From positions 1 to 64,000 of the forward strand of contig NZ_JARFPL010000004.1 of assembly GCF_029167205.1 (NCBI RefSeq): a stretch of DNA of 64,000 bases, in the 5' to 3' direction. Made by a program: the position numbers and the translations under genes. The notes beneath the pieces are model-generated. The model ran no database searches and was not told the origin of the DNA. It saw nothing but the letters and a program-made list of their open reading frames with translations. Below are positions 42,673 through 51,699 of this stretch, piece after piece (positions within the stretch are counted from its first letter, which is position 1; each line of letters begins with the position of its first letter). Origin of the DNA: Methanocrinis alkalitolerans. Its GTDB lineage: Archaea; Halobacteriota; Methanosarcinia; Methanotrichales; Methanotrichaceae.

Positions 42673-43911
42673 TCAGCCGCGGTCTGTGGAGGATCTTCTC
42701 AAGCGGGAGACCTCCACCACCTTTCCGAAGTGCCATGCGAGATCTCTCGCGAATTTGATCAGGTGTTCATCGATCTCTCCTTCGCGGCCCAAAACCAATA
42801 GGCCTATCGGCTCTTCGCCGGAGCAAAAGGGGGCCGAAGCCCAAGAGATCCTCATGTCCCCCTCCACCACCGTCCTCTCCTCGCAACACTCCAGAAGCTC
42901 CCCGACATCTACCTCGTCCATCAGCTCCATCAGCTCCTCCATGGGCCCCGCCAGGGCCCGGAGGACCAGATCTTTCCCTTCCAGGATAAACGTCGCCCCC
43001 ACCACGAACCCGTCGCCCCCCTCCACCAGTTCGGATAGCTCCTCTCTCATCAGGTCGTCGGCCCCTCCGCGAAGGTCGAGGGTCTTGCGGGCGAGGGAGT
43101 AGAGGAGGGAGAGCCTCCGTCTGTCCGTCCGGAGGCCCTTCTCCCCCTCCTTCCTCTCGGTGATGTCCACCAGACTTCCCAGGACCCACCTCTCGTCCTG
43201 GTAGTCGAGGGGGACGATCCTCGCCTCGACCCACCGTTTTGACCCATCCTTCCTGATGATCTTGAACTCGTGGACCATCGACCTTTCGGCTCCGGACTCC
43301 TTTGGAAAATCCCCTACGCACTCGAAGGACTCGGGGTCGGCGAGGTTCCAGAAGTGCTCTCCGACGAGATCCTCCTCATCGCAGCCGAAGATCTCTTCGA
43401 ACTTGGAGTTGGCCATCTTGAAGCAGCCGTTCTGGAGGAGGTATATCCCTGTGGGGGAGTTCTCCAGGACGTATCTGCTCATAGCTTCGGACCGCTCCAC
43501 GTCCCGCTTCATCCGCTGCTCTTCGGTCCGGAACCTGGCCTCGCTTATCAGCGCCTCGAAGATGAAGGGGAGGCTCCGGAAGCTGTCGACGCTCTTCATA
43601 ACATAGCTGGTGGCATATTTCTCGAAGGCGACCACCTGAAGCTCTTCCGTCCCCCGGCCCGTCACCATGACGACGGGGACGTCCTGATCTCTCTTCCGGA
43701 TCTCCTCTAGGACGTCGAGGCCGCTGATCCCCGGAAGGGCGAAGTCCACTGAGACGAGATCGTATCCGGTCTCTTTGATCCTCTCAAGCCCCTCCTCTCC
43801 GGTGGTGGCGACGTCCACGAAGAACTCGTCGTGTTTTGAAAAGCCGAGGAGGATCAGCTCCACGTCGTCGGGGTCGTCCTCAATTATCAGGATCCTGTAA
43901 GGGTTAGTCAT
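42673..43911 (-). CDS. Response regulator with PAS and GAF-like sensor domains
   Basis: A 412-residue protein: receiver domain at 1-125 (ILIIEDDPDDVELIL, phospho-acceptor D56 in LVSVDFALPG, VMVTGRGTEE), PAS with PAC at about 145-260 (ENSPTGIYLL, RKDGSKRWVEARIV), and a GAF-like domain to the end. It lacks any histidine kinase or output domain. Probably a signalling relay partner for a separate kinase. No kinase is adjacent. ATG 43911; the 190 bases upstream, shared with the NosD-like gene, hold no other feature. Confidence 0.85.
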   Translation of the reverse strand: MTNPYRILIIEDDPDDVELILLGFSKHDEFFVDVATTGEEGLERIKETGYDLVSVDFALPGISGLDVLEEIRKRDQDVPVVMVTGRGTEELQVVAFEKYATSYVMKSVDSFRSLPFIFEALISEARFRTEEQRMKRDVERSEAMSRYVLENSPTGIYLLQNGCFKMANSKFEEIFGCDEEDLVGEHFWNLADPESFECVGDFPKESGAERSMVHEFKIIRKDGSKRWVEARIVPLDYQDERWVLGSLVDITERKEGEKGLRTDRRRLSLLYSLARKTLDLRGGADDLMREELSELVEGGDGFVVGATFILEGKDLVLRALAGPMEELMELMDEVDVGELLECCEERTVVEGDMRISWASAPFCSGEEPIGLLVLGREGEIDEHLIKFARDLAWHFGKVVEVSRLRRSSTDRG

Positions 43912-44101
43912 CCTGGATCGCCTTTCCGTCTCGTCCCGCAGATATCCGTTTTCATCCGATTAGTATCTTCCCTCATAAGTTCGGACCAGGAGCTCCGATC
44001 TCGATGGTTTCGGCCCCCATGGGAGAATGGCAAATTCGGCGGGGATAGAGTTATCTATCCCCCACGATAACGGGATGATTTAACGGATTGGGGGTATCGC
44101 A

Positions 44102-46342
44102 ACGGAAAGATCCTGGCTTATTATCTCGCTCCTTCTCATCTCGGCATCTCTCCAGCTGGCCTCAGCAGAGACGCTGGTCGTCGACCAGAGCGGAGTCGAG
44201 GGGTTTTCGACCATAAGGAAGGCGGTCAACGCTGCCGGACCCGGCGACGAGATCCAGGTCCGTCCTGGATATTACAAGGAGGGGGCCATCCCGATTCACC
44301 GGTCGGTATCCATTCGCGGGGCACCAGGGGAGGTGACCCTCGAGGGGGGGTTCGTGGTGGGGGCGCCCGGCACGACCATCTCGGGCTTCGAGATCAGGGG
44401 CTTTGGGTCTGGCGTCGGGATTGAGCTGAAATATCCAGAAACCGTCATCGAGGGATGCACCATCCGGAACTTCTCGACGGGGGTCCTCTCCACCGCTTCG
44501 GAGAACCGGATCTGGGACTCCGCCATCGAGGGCTGCACCGCTGGGGTCGGGTTCCGGGACGGATCCGGCAACCTGATCGGCGACTCTCTAATTCGATCCG
44601 CCCTCGGCGTCGAGATCGTCGGGTCCCAAAGGTCTGAGATCTCTAACTGCACCTTCTTGGGAGATGTGGGGGTTTCCATCGCCAACTCCAGCGAGAACGC
44701 CGTCCTCTGCTCCGTCTTCTCATCGGCGACGGGGATCGAGGTATACGACTCCGATCATAACCGGATAGAAGGAAATGAGATCTCCTCTTCGAATGCGGGG
44801 ATCGCCTTGGATGGATCCCTGGAGAACGAGATCCTTGGAAACTGGATCGATGGGTCCAGAGTCGCGGGCGTCTTCCTCCTCAACTCCGGAAGAAATGCGA
44901 TCAGAAACAATTCGGCGCGTGATTGCACCATCGGAGTTCGGTTGAAGGGCTCAGCTGAAAACCGAATCGGCGATAACCTCCTGGAAGATAACGAGGTCGC
45001 TGGACTCCGGCTGGAGGCTTCGACGGAGAACGTGATCAGAGGAAACCTCCTCCGGGATAACGGCGAAGGGCTCTTTTTGAGGTCGGGCTCCTCCAAGAAC
45101 AAGATCGAAGATAACGAAATCTTCCGGAACGGACGGGGGGTCGGCCTCATCGGCTCTGGCTCAAACCTCCTCCGGGAAAACCGGATGGACCTGAACCGGT
45201 ATGCCATCGGGGTCGACCGGGAGGATATCTCGTCCTGGGACGACGGCCCCTTCCGCCAGGACCTCGATCCATCGAACACCATCGACGGAAGGCCAGTCTG
45301 CTACATCGTCGACGGCCTCGACCTCACCCTCTCAGAAGATTGCGCCTTCGTCGCCCTGGTGCGGTGCAGCAACGTCACCGCAGAGGACCTAGTCCTCTCC
45401 AACAACAGCGCCGGAGCTCTCATCGTCAACTCTACTGGCTGCGCCCTTCGAAATCTCACCCTATCCAGAGATGAGGCGGGGCTCCGTATGCTGAAGACCT
45501 CCGGCTGCAGGGTCGAGGGGAGCAGAGCCGATAACTGCACCATCGGGTTTCTCGTCCAGGGTGGGGAGGAAGACGAGATCCTCGGATCCACCGCCCGGGG
45601 CTCCGAAGGCTCGGGCTTTGATATCCAGGGCTCCGAAGGGGTCTTGCTGAAGGGTTCGAAGGCTTCGGATAACAAGGTGGGGATATCCATCGCCAACTCG
45701 CCGAAGACCATGATCTACAAGTCCGAGGCGATCCGGAACTCCGAGGAGGGGGTGAGGATCGCGGGATCTCCCAACTGCGTCCTGAACATGAACTCGGCGT
45801 CGGAGAACCGCCAGGGGATCCGCATCTCCGGCTCCGGCTTCTCCCTTTTGATCAGAAACGAGCTTTGCTCCAACCGGGATGCTGGGATCGCCCTCCACCA
45901 GCTATCGGGGGCGACGGTATCCGGGAACGTCGCCGTGGACAACGGCGACGGCCTCTTCCTCCAGTCCGTCGAGGGGGTGAAGGTGGAGGGGAACAACCTG
46001 AGCAGAAACGGCCGCTACGGCCTGAGGATGAGCTTCTCCAGGGACGGCAGGGTCCTCGGAAACTCTTTCATCCAGAACGGGATCTCGGGGGCGAGCCTGG
46101 TGGACTCCACCGGATGGTCCATATACCGCAACAACTTCGTCGATAACGGAAACCCGATGCTGCCTCAGAACGCCGTCGACAACGGGGATAACGACTGGGA
46201 CGGCGGCCCCGAGGTCGGCGGAAACTTCTGGAGCGATCATCATACATCGGGAAATCCGGGATCGGATCCCAGACGGGTCCCGGTGAAGGGGGTCGACAGG
46301 TACCCTTACCAGGACCCCGACGGCTGGAGGGGGCTCAGATAG
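44102..46342 (+). CDS. Secreted NosD-like right-handed beta-helix (CASH) repeat protein
   Basis: The frame opens well before the first GTG (44333): it reads ERSWLIISLLLISASLQLAS as a signal peptide, then AETLVVDQSGVEGFSTIRKA, a standard opening for these beta-helix proteins. No ATG, GTG or TTG lies between the in-frame TAA (44081) and this signal. GGGGGT at 44090-44095 is followed 6 bases later by ACG 44102, the likely start (746 residues). The body is about 25 beta-helix coils with repeated N-x-I-x-x-N and G-I-x-L units, related to NosD/CASH surface proteins. The last 60 residues (NNFVDNGNP, GGNFWSDHH) are the usual capping motif. Possible role at the cell surface; unrelated in function to the tetrapyrrole genes that follow. 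Confidence 0.75.
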   Translation, partial: TERSWLIISLLLISASLQLASAETLVVDQSGVEGFSTIRKAVNAAGPGDEIQVRPGYYKEGAIPIHRSVSIRGAPGEVTLEGGFVVGAPGTTISGFEIRGFGSGVGIELKYPETVIEGCTIRNFSTGVLSTASENRIWDSAIEGCTAGVGFRDGSGNLIGDSLIRSALGVEIVGSQRSEISNCTFLGDVGVSIANSSENAVLCSVFSSATGIEVYDSDHNRIEGNEISSSNAGIALDGSLENEILGNWIDGSRVAGVFLLNSGRNAIRNNSARDCTIGVRLKGSAENRIGDNLLEDNEVAGLRLEASTENVIRGNLLRDNGEGLFLRSGSSKNKIEDNEIFRNGRGVGLIGSGSNLLRENRMDLNRYAIGVDREDISSWDDGPFRQDLDPSNTIDGRPVCYIVDGLDLTLSEDCAFVALVRCSNVTAEDLVLSNNSAGALIVNSTGCALRNLTLSRDEAGLRMLKTSGCRVEGSRADNCTIGFLVQGGEEDEILGSTARGSEGSGFDIQGSEGVLLKGSKASDNKVGISIANSPKTMIYKSEAIRNSEEGVRIAGSPNCVLNMNSASENRQGIRISGSGFSLLIRNELCSNRDAGIALHQLSGATVSGNVAVDNGDGLFLQSVEGVKVEGNNLSRNGRYGLRMSFSRDGRVLGNSFIQNGISGASLVDSTGWSIYRNNFVDNGNPMLPQNAVDNGDNDWDGGPEVGGNFWSDHHTSGNPGSDPRRVPVKGVDRYPYQDPDGWRGLR

Positions 46343-46353
46343 GAGGTGTTGAA

Positions 46354-46824
46354 ACGACCGAGGAGATCGACGGACTGGACATAGCCCTCATCAGGGCTGC
46401 CCAGGAGGGGATAGCGGTATCAAGAAGCCCTTACCGGCTTCTGGGCACAGAGCTGGCCATCGGCGAGGAGGAGGTGATCGAGAGGCTCCAGCGGCTCCTG
46501 GAGTTGGGGGCGATCAGGAGGTTCTCGGCGACGATAGGCCACAGGGCTCTTGGGATCGTCGCCAACGCCATGATCGTCTGGAGGGTCCCTCCCGAGGAGG
46601 TGGCTAGGGTCGGGGAGATCATGGCCTCCTTCGACGAGGTCACCCACTGCTACGAGCGGACCCCGAGGGTGGAGTGGCCCTACAACCTCTACACCGTCGT
46701 CCACTCCCCGTCGAGGGAGGAGTGCCGGAAGGTCGCCGCCGAGGTATCCCGGAAGGTCGGGATCTCCGACTATCAGGTCCTCTTCAGCGAGAGGGAGTTC
46801 AAGAAGACGGGGGCGAGGATCTGA
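46354..46824 (+). CDS. Siroheme decarboxylase subunit (AhbA/B-like, Lrp-type)
   Basis: A 156-residue protein related to Lrp regulators, part of the alternative haem pathway that decarboxylates siroheme. Conserved features: DIALIRAAQEGIAVSRSPYR, EEEVIERLQRLLELGAIRRF, IGHRALGIVANAMIVWRVP and HCYERTPRVEWPYNLYTVVH. GTG 46474 would cut off the helix-turn-helix. GGAGGTG (46342-46348) is followed after TTGAA by ACG ACC GAG GAG, in frame with everything, so ACG 46354 is the likely start. Only one of the usual AhbA/AhbB pair is here. Confidence 0.8.
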   Translation, partial: TTEEIDGLDIALIRAAQEGIAVSRSPYRLLGTELAIGEEEVIERLQRLLELGAIRRFSATIGHRALGIVANAMIVWRVPPEEVARVGEIMASFDEVTHCYERTPRVEWPYNLYTVVHSPSREECRKVAAEVSRKVGISDYQVLFSEREFKKTGARI

Positions 46825-47510
46825 CGGGCCACCTCCCCCTCCTCCTGGATCTCTCAGGGCGGAAGGTCGTAATCTTCGGCGGGGGGGCGGTCGGCGAGAG
46901 GAAGGCGCGGTTATTTTCAGAGCACGCCAGGGTGACGGTGGCGAGCCTCGAATTCAGCCCCGGCCTTCAGGAGATGGCAGAGGTGGGGGCGGTCGATATC
47001 CTCGAGGTCGATCTTTGGAGCGGTGCCGCCGACCTCCTGCGGGAAGCCTTCATCGCCGTCCCCGCCACCAGTGATAAAGAGCTGAACCGCTGGCTCGAAG
47101 AGACGGCAAAGGCCGCTGGGGTCCTGGTCAACAGGGTCGACGGCGTCGGCGAGGTCACCGTCCCCTCCGTCGTCAGGAGGGGTCCAGTCGTCGTCGCCAT
47201 ATCGACCATGGGAGAGAGCCCTGCCCTAGCGAGGCGGTTGCGGGAGAGGATCGAGACGGTCCTGGACGAGGGGTACGGCGATATGGCCCGGCTCCTGGGG
47301 GAGATGAGGGGGGTTCTCAAGGAACGGGTCGCCGACCAGGGTGAGCGGCGCCGGATCCTCTTCGAGATAATCTCCGACGATAGTGTATGGCGGCTCCTCT
47401 CGGAGTCCTACGAAAAGGGCTATAAGAGGGCCGGAGAACATATCCCCCCAGATGAGCGAGATAGCCTCGATGCTGGTGACCCACCGGAAGGCCTGCATCG
47501 AAGAGATTGA
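46821..47510 (+). CDS. Precorrin-2 dehydrogenase (SirC/CysG N-terminal type)
   Basis: Oxidises precorrin-2 to sirohydrochlorin with NAD. The product of about 229 residues starts LPLLLDLSGRKVVIFGGGAV, has GERKARLFSEHA, the adenine-binding part, IAVPATSDKELNRWL and GEVTVPSVVRRGPVVVAIST. No ATG, GTG or TTG stands at the natural start; CTG 46821 overlaps the upstream stop as CTGA (ACG 46824 is the alternative). The ORF's only ATG, 46674, is far back inside the preceding gene in another frame. Ends overlapping hemA by 59 bases. Confidence 0.82.
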   Translation: MTGHLPLLLDLSGRKVVIFGGGAVGERKARLFSEHARVTVASLEFSPGLQEMAEVGAVDILEVDLWSGAADLLREAFIAVPATSDKELNRWLEETAKAAGVLVNRVDGVGEVTVPSVVRRGPVVVAISTMGESPALARRLRERIETVLDEGYGDMARLLGEMRGVLKERVADQGERRRILFEIISDDSVWRLLSESYEKGYKRAGEHIPPDERDSLDAGDPPEGLHRRD

Positions 47511-48726
47511 GCGGTCGTGGCACGGAGACCTGGAGGCGCTCCTATCCTGGATATCGTCTCACGATCTCGTCGAGGAGTGTGCCGTCCTCAAGACCTGCAA
47601 CCGGGTCGAGATCTACGTCGTATCCCCCCGGGGGGAGAAGGTCCTCTTCGAGCTGGCCAAGCGGGCCCGGATCTCATCGAGGATCATCGACTTTCACGAT
47701 CATGACGAGTCCCTCGCCCACCTCCTCCGCCTCGCCTCGGGGCTCGAGTCGATGATCATCGGCGAGGACCAGATCCTCGGCCAGATGAAGGAGCTCTACT
47801 CGATGGCGAAGGAGGCGGGGACCACCGGGTGGACCCTGGACGTCGCCTTCAAGAAGGCGATCTCCGTCGGCAAGAGGGTCCGTCGCGAGACGAGCATCAA
47901 CGAGAGGTCGATCTCCGTCGGCTCGGCGGCCGTCGACCTCGCCGAGGAGATCCTGGGCTGCCTTGCGGGCAAGAGCGTCCTGGTGATCGGGGCCGGCGAG
48001 ACGGGAGAGCTGATCTCAAGAGCCCTCCTCTCCAAGGATGTAGGAGAGGTTCGCGTCACCAACAGGACCTTCGGGCGGGCCCTCTCCCTGGCCGCGAGCC
48101 TCGGGGCCGAGGCCGTCCCCTTCGACGAGATGAAGGAGAGGATCAGGACCTCAGACCTGGTCATAAGCGCCACCTCCGCCCCCCACTACATCCTGAGGCG
48201 GGACGACCTGGAGGAGGTGATGGGCCGTAGGGCGAAGGGGACGCTCCTGATGATCGATATCGCAAACCCCCGGGATATCGACGAGGACGTCGGGGAGATC
48301 CCCGGCGTGGAGCTTCGAAACATCGACGCCCTCCGGGAGATCAGCGCCGAGAATATGAGGCTTCGGATGGCGGAGATGGACCGGGCCGAAATGATCATCG
48401 CCGAGGAGCTCGCCTTCCTCAGGGCGAAGTACAAGAGGAGGAGGGCGGAGGAGCTCCTGGGGAGGATCTACCTCCAGGCCGAGGAGATCAAGGCCCAGGA
48501 GATCGTGAGGGCGATGAACAAGCTCGCAGCCCGCCACACTTTAGGGGAGATCGAGGAGAGGGTCTTATCGGATATGAGCCACTCCATCGTCAACAAGATC
48601 TTCGCCGAGCCGACGAAGGCGCTGAGGAGGGCGGCGGAGCGGGGCGACGACGGATGTCTGAATTTCGTAGAAGAGCTCTTCGGGCTGGAGGCGGATTATG
48701 ATGAGACGGATGAGAAGGCTTCGTAA
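47452..48726 (+). CDS. hemA: Glutamyl-tRNA reductase
   Basis: First enzyme of C5 tetrapyrrole synthesis, giving glutamate semialdehyde. From ATG 47452 it has 424 residues: catalytic cysteine in LKTCNRVEIYVV, GLESMIIGEDQILGQMK, the Rossmann motif VIGAGETGELIS and DIANPRDIDEDV. The helical C-terminal dimer domain is complete. Feeds siroheme, F430 and cobamides. Overlaps the preceding dehydrogenase gene and hemB. Confidence 0.93.
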   Translation: MSEIASMLVTHRKACIEEIERSWHGDLEALLSWISSHDLVEECAVLKTCNRVEIYVVSPRGEKVLFELAKRARISSRIIDFHDHDESLAHLLRLASGLESMIIGEDQILGQMKELYSMAKEAGTTGWTLDVAFKKAISVGKRVRRETSINERSISVGSAAVDLAEEILGCLAGKSVLVIGAGETGELISRALLSKDVGEVRVTNRTFGRALSLAASLGAEAVPFDEMKERIRTSDLVISATSAPHYILRRDDLEEVMGRRAKGTLLMIDIANPRDIDEDVGEIPGVELRNIDALREISAENMRLRMAEMDRAEMIIAEELAFLRAKYKRRRAEELLGRIYLQAEEIKAQEIVRAMNKLAARHTLGEIEERVLSDMSHSIVNKIFAEPTKALRRAAERGDDGCLNFVEELFGLEADYDETDEKAS

Positions 48727-49660
48727 GCCGGGGATAAGAAGGATCGTCGCCGAGACGAGGGTATCGACGGACGACCTGATCATGCCCCTCTTCGTCGACG
48801 AGCGGCTTGAATCGCCGGCGAAGATAGGGTCGATGCCGGGGCAACTGAGGCACTCCCTCGAGAGCCTGGCAAAAGAGGCGGAGGAGCTGGAGGAGCTGGG
48901 GGTTCCCGCCGTCATCTTATTCGGCATTCAAGAAGAGAAGGACGAGGTCGGCTCCGGAGCCTACGACCCCCGGGGCATCGTCCAGCGAGCCGCCGAGCGG
49001 ATCAAGGAGACGACCTCCGACATCGTCGTCATCGCCGACCTCTGCCTCTGCGAGTACACCAGCCACGGCCACTGCGGCGTCATCAAAAACCAGGAGGTGG
49101 CAAACGACGAGACTCTACCCCTCCTGGGCAAAGCAGCCGTCTCCCAGGCCCGGGCGGGGGCGGACGTCGTCGCCCCCAGCGGGATGATGGACCATATGGT
49201 AGGAGCGATCCGCGAAGCCCTGGACGACGAGGGGTTCGGCGACACTCCCATCCTCTCTTACGCCGCCAAGTACGCCTCCAGCTTCTACGGACCCTTCCGG
49301 GAGGCTGCGGAGTCGGGGTACGCCTTCGGCGACCGGTCCGGCTACCAGATGGACCCGGCGAACGCTTTAGAGGCCCTATGGGAGGTCCGGCTCGACATCG
49401 AGGAGGGGGCGGATATGATCATGGTGAAGCCGGCGATGCCCTACCTCGACGTTATCCGGATGGTGAAGGACGAGTTCGGGATGCCGACGGCCGCCTATCA
49501 GGTGAGCGGTGAGTACTCGATGATCATGGGCGCGGCCGAAAGGGGCTGGCTCGATGGAGAGAGGGCGATGGGTGAGGCGCTGACGTCGATCAAGCGGGCG
49601 GGGGCGGATATGATCCTGACGTACTACGCGAAGGAGTTTGCGAAGAAGACGCAAGAGTGA
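48698..49660 (+). CDS. hemB: Porphobilinogen synthase (delta-aminolevulinate dehydratase)
   Basis: Condenses two aminolevulinates. The 320-residue TIM-barrel has the zinc cysteines in LCLCEYTSHGHCG, the first lysine in YAAKYASSFYGPFR and the Schiff-base lysine in MIMVKPAMPYLDV. Overlaps hemA by 29 bases. hemL and hemC are not in the window. Confidence 0.93.
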   Translation: MMRRMRRLRKPGIRRIVAETRVSTDDLIMPLFVDERLESPAKIGSMPGQLRHSLESLAKEAEELEELGVPAVILFGIQEEKDEVGSGAYDPRGIVQRAAERIKETTSDIVVIADLCLCEYTSHGHCGVIKNQEVANDETLPLLGKAAVSQARAGADVVAPSGMMDHMVGAIREALDDEGFGDTPILSYAAKYASSFYGPFREAAESGYAFGDRSGYQMDPANALEALWEVRLDIEEGADMIMVKPAMPYLDVIRMVKDEFGMPTAAYQVSGEYSMIMGAAERGWLDGERAMGEALTSIKRAGADMILTYYAKEFAKKTQE

Positions 49661-50671
49661 GTGAGGAGTCTGAGTCAGAAGATGTGCGAAGATGTGGTGA
49701 TAATCGAGCCCTCCGATTTTGGGCGCGAGCTGGAGGATCTGGTTCCGATGGCCGCTCTAAGTTTTGCCCGAAGCGAAGGGCAGAGGGCGATTCCAGCCAT
49801 CGCCAAAAACCCGGATCTTCTCCTGGAGATCGAGATGGCTGCAAAGCGGGTCCCCACCCGCCATCAGCTCATCCTCGGAGACAGCCGTTTTATGGAGGCG
49901 ATCCCGGACGAGAGCGTCCATCTAGCGGTCACCTCTCCTCCCTACTGGACTCTAAAGGAGTATCCAGCCAACGAGGGGCAGCTCGGCTCCGTCGAAGATT
50001 ACGAGCAGTTCCTCGAAGAGCTGGACAAGGTCTGGCGGAACGTATTTCGGGTCCTCGTCCCCGGCGGTCGCCTCGTCGTCGTGGTGGGGGACGTCTGCCT
50101 CCCGCGGCGCTGCTTTGGAAGGCACGTCGTCTTCCCTCTACACGCCAGCATCCAGGAGCGGTGCCGGAAGATCGGCTTTGACAACCTTGCGCCGATAATC
50201 TGGTACAAGATCGCGAACGCCAGATTCGAGTCGAATAACGGGTCGAAGTTTTTGGGAAAACCCTATGAGCCGAACGCCATCGTCAAGAACGACATCGAGT
50301 ACATACTATTTCAGAGAAAGCCAGGTGGGTATCGAAAGCCCTCAAATGCGGCTCGTCTCCTCTCGGTGATCCCCGAGGATCTCCACAAGGAGTGGTTCCA
50401 GCAGATCTGGACGATCACCGGGGCATCGACGAGAAAACATCCTGCCCCTTTCCCTCTGGCCCTTGCAGAGAGGCTCATAAGGATGTTCTCCTTCGTCGGT
50501 GATACGGTCCTCGACCCCTTCATGGGCACGGGAACCACAAACTTGGCCGCTGGCCAGTGGGGGCGGAGCAGCGTGGGATTCGAGATCGAGCCGACATATT
50601 TTGAGATGGCCTCGAATCGTCTCAACAAGATCAGAAATAAGCAGCTTACGCTGGATTTTGACGGCTTCTAG
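49661..50671 (+). CDS. DNA methyltransferase of an XhoI/PaeR7I-type system (beta class)
   Basis: A 336-residue methyltransferase. Catalytic motif SPPYWTLKEYP comes near residue 90, before the SAM motif DPFMGTGTTNLAAGQWGR near residue 287, the order of beta-class enzymes; SPPY suggests N4-cytosine methylation. Start GTG 49661 directly follows the hemB stop; ATG 49682 is an alternative. The gene after it encodes a nuclease of the XhoI/PaeR7I family, so it presumably protects CTCGAG-like sites. Confidence 0.85.
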   Translation: MRSLSQKMCEDVVIIEPSDFGRELEDLVPMAALSFARSEGQRAIPAIAKNPDLLLEIEMAAKRVPTRHQLILGDSRFMEAIPDESVHLAVTSPPYWTLKEYPANEGQLGSVEDYEQFLEELDKVWRNVFRVLVPGGRLVVVVGDVCLPRRCFGRHVVFPLHASIQERCRKIGFDNLAPIIWYKIANARFESNNGSKFLGKPYEPNAIVKNDIEYILFQRKPGGYRKPSNAARLLSVIPEDLHKEWFQQIWTITGASTRKHPAPFPLALAERLIRMFSFVGDTVLDPFMGTGTTNLAAGQWGRSSVGFEIEPTYFEMASNRLNKIRNKQLTLDFDGF

Positions 50672-50682
50672 GGGGTGGGATT

Positions 50683-51402
50683 ATCACAGATTTCGCTGGA
50701 GACCTCGTTTTCTCTGACGCTGTGAAAACTTTCTGGCAGATGAGAGATCGGCAGATAAAGGATCAGGAGAGGCGCGGCAGGTCTGATCAGGGGGCGCGGA
50801 GCGCGGTCACTGGCGGAAAGCAGATGGACGGATTTGTCCGGAAGATCATCGAGCTGATGACGGCAAGCGGCGTCGATGAGGGGAACATCTATACGAAAAG
50901 GACCCACCTGCCCGGATTCTTCCGGCCGGTCAAGGGTTGGGATATCGTGGTGGTAGTTGACGGGGAGCTTCAGGCTGCCATCGAGCTCAAGTCACAGGTT
51001 GGCTCGTCGTTCGGAAACAACTTCAACAACCGCACCGAAGAGGCGATGGGCACGGCCCTGGACATCTGGACCGCCTACAGGGAAGGTGCCTTTCGCACAT
51101 CCCCTGCGCCCTGGCTTGGATATCTGTTCTTGCTGGAGGACTGCCCGGGATCAAGAAGCCCGGTGAGAACTCAGGAGCCCCACTTTCCCGTCTTCGAGGA
51201 GTTTCGGGGCGCTTCATATGCCAAGAGGTACGAGCTATTCTGCCGGAAGCTGGTCCGAGAGCGTCAGTACAATGCAGCATGTTTCATCATTGCAGATCGC
51301 GAAAGATCCCGCTCCGATGAGAACTACATCGAACCGGCAGAGGATCTATCTGCAAACCTGTTTTTATCTCAGCTGACTCGCCACGTGGGGGATCGAAGGT
51401 AG
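50683..51402 (+). CDS. Restriction endonuclease, XhoI/PaeR7I family
   Basis: Family blocks are clear: KTFWQMRDRQ, SDQGARSAVTGGKQMDGFV, LPGFFRPVKGWDIVVVVDG, AAIELKSQVGSSFGNNFNNR (catalytic E-x-K of a PD-(D/E)xK nuclease), APWLGYLFLLEDCPGS and GASYAKRYELFCRKL. Relatives cut CTCGAG; that specificity is inferred. GTG 50722 would drop the N-terminal helix; the frame is open back to 50671 and reads TDFAGDLVFSDAVKTFW, with GGGGGT (50671-50676) before ATC 50683 (ATT 50680 also possible). The start is therefore uncertain. Confidence 0.85.
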   Translation: MTDFAGDLVFSDAVKTFWQMRDRQIKDQERRGRSDQGARSAVTGGKQMDGFVRKIIELMTASGVDEGNIYTKRTHLPGFFRPVKGWDIVVVVDGELQAAIELKSQVGSSFGNNFNNRTEEAMGTALDIWTAYREGAFRTSPAPWLGYLFLLEDCPGSRSPVRTQEPHFPVFEEFRGASYAKRYELFCRKLVRERQYNAACFIIADRERSRSDENYIEPAEDLSANLFLSQLTRHVGDRR

Positions 51403-51429
51403 GATCGTTTTTTGGTATGTGATATGCTA

Positions 51430-51678
51430 TTATCTCCGCTCCGCCACCACGGCTACCGCGTCCATCTCCACCAGGAACTCCGGGCGGGCGAGCCCCGAGA
51501 CGATGGCCACGGTGATCGCCGGCGGGTTGGGCCGCGTTCCCCACATCTTCACGAACGCCTCGCGGGCCGGCTGGATGGGCTGGCCGGCGGCGACGGGGAC
51601 GTTCCACTTGACGACGTCCCCGAGGTCTGCGCCAGCGGCCTCCAGCGCCGTCCGGGTCGGAACAAGCCTATTCATATC
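51430..51678 (-). pseudogene. N-terminally truncated RidA/YjgF family gene
   Basis: The minus strand encodes the C-terminal two-thirds of a RidA protein: TRTALEAAGADLGDVVKWNV, AREAFVKMWGTRPNPPAITV and LVEMDAVAVVAE. The first 35-40 residues are missing; the frame upstream is antisense to the FMN reductase gene. Probably cut when that gene arrived. Confidence 0.75.
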
Positions 51679-51699
51679 TTGACCAAGAAATAGAGACCT

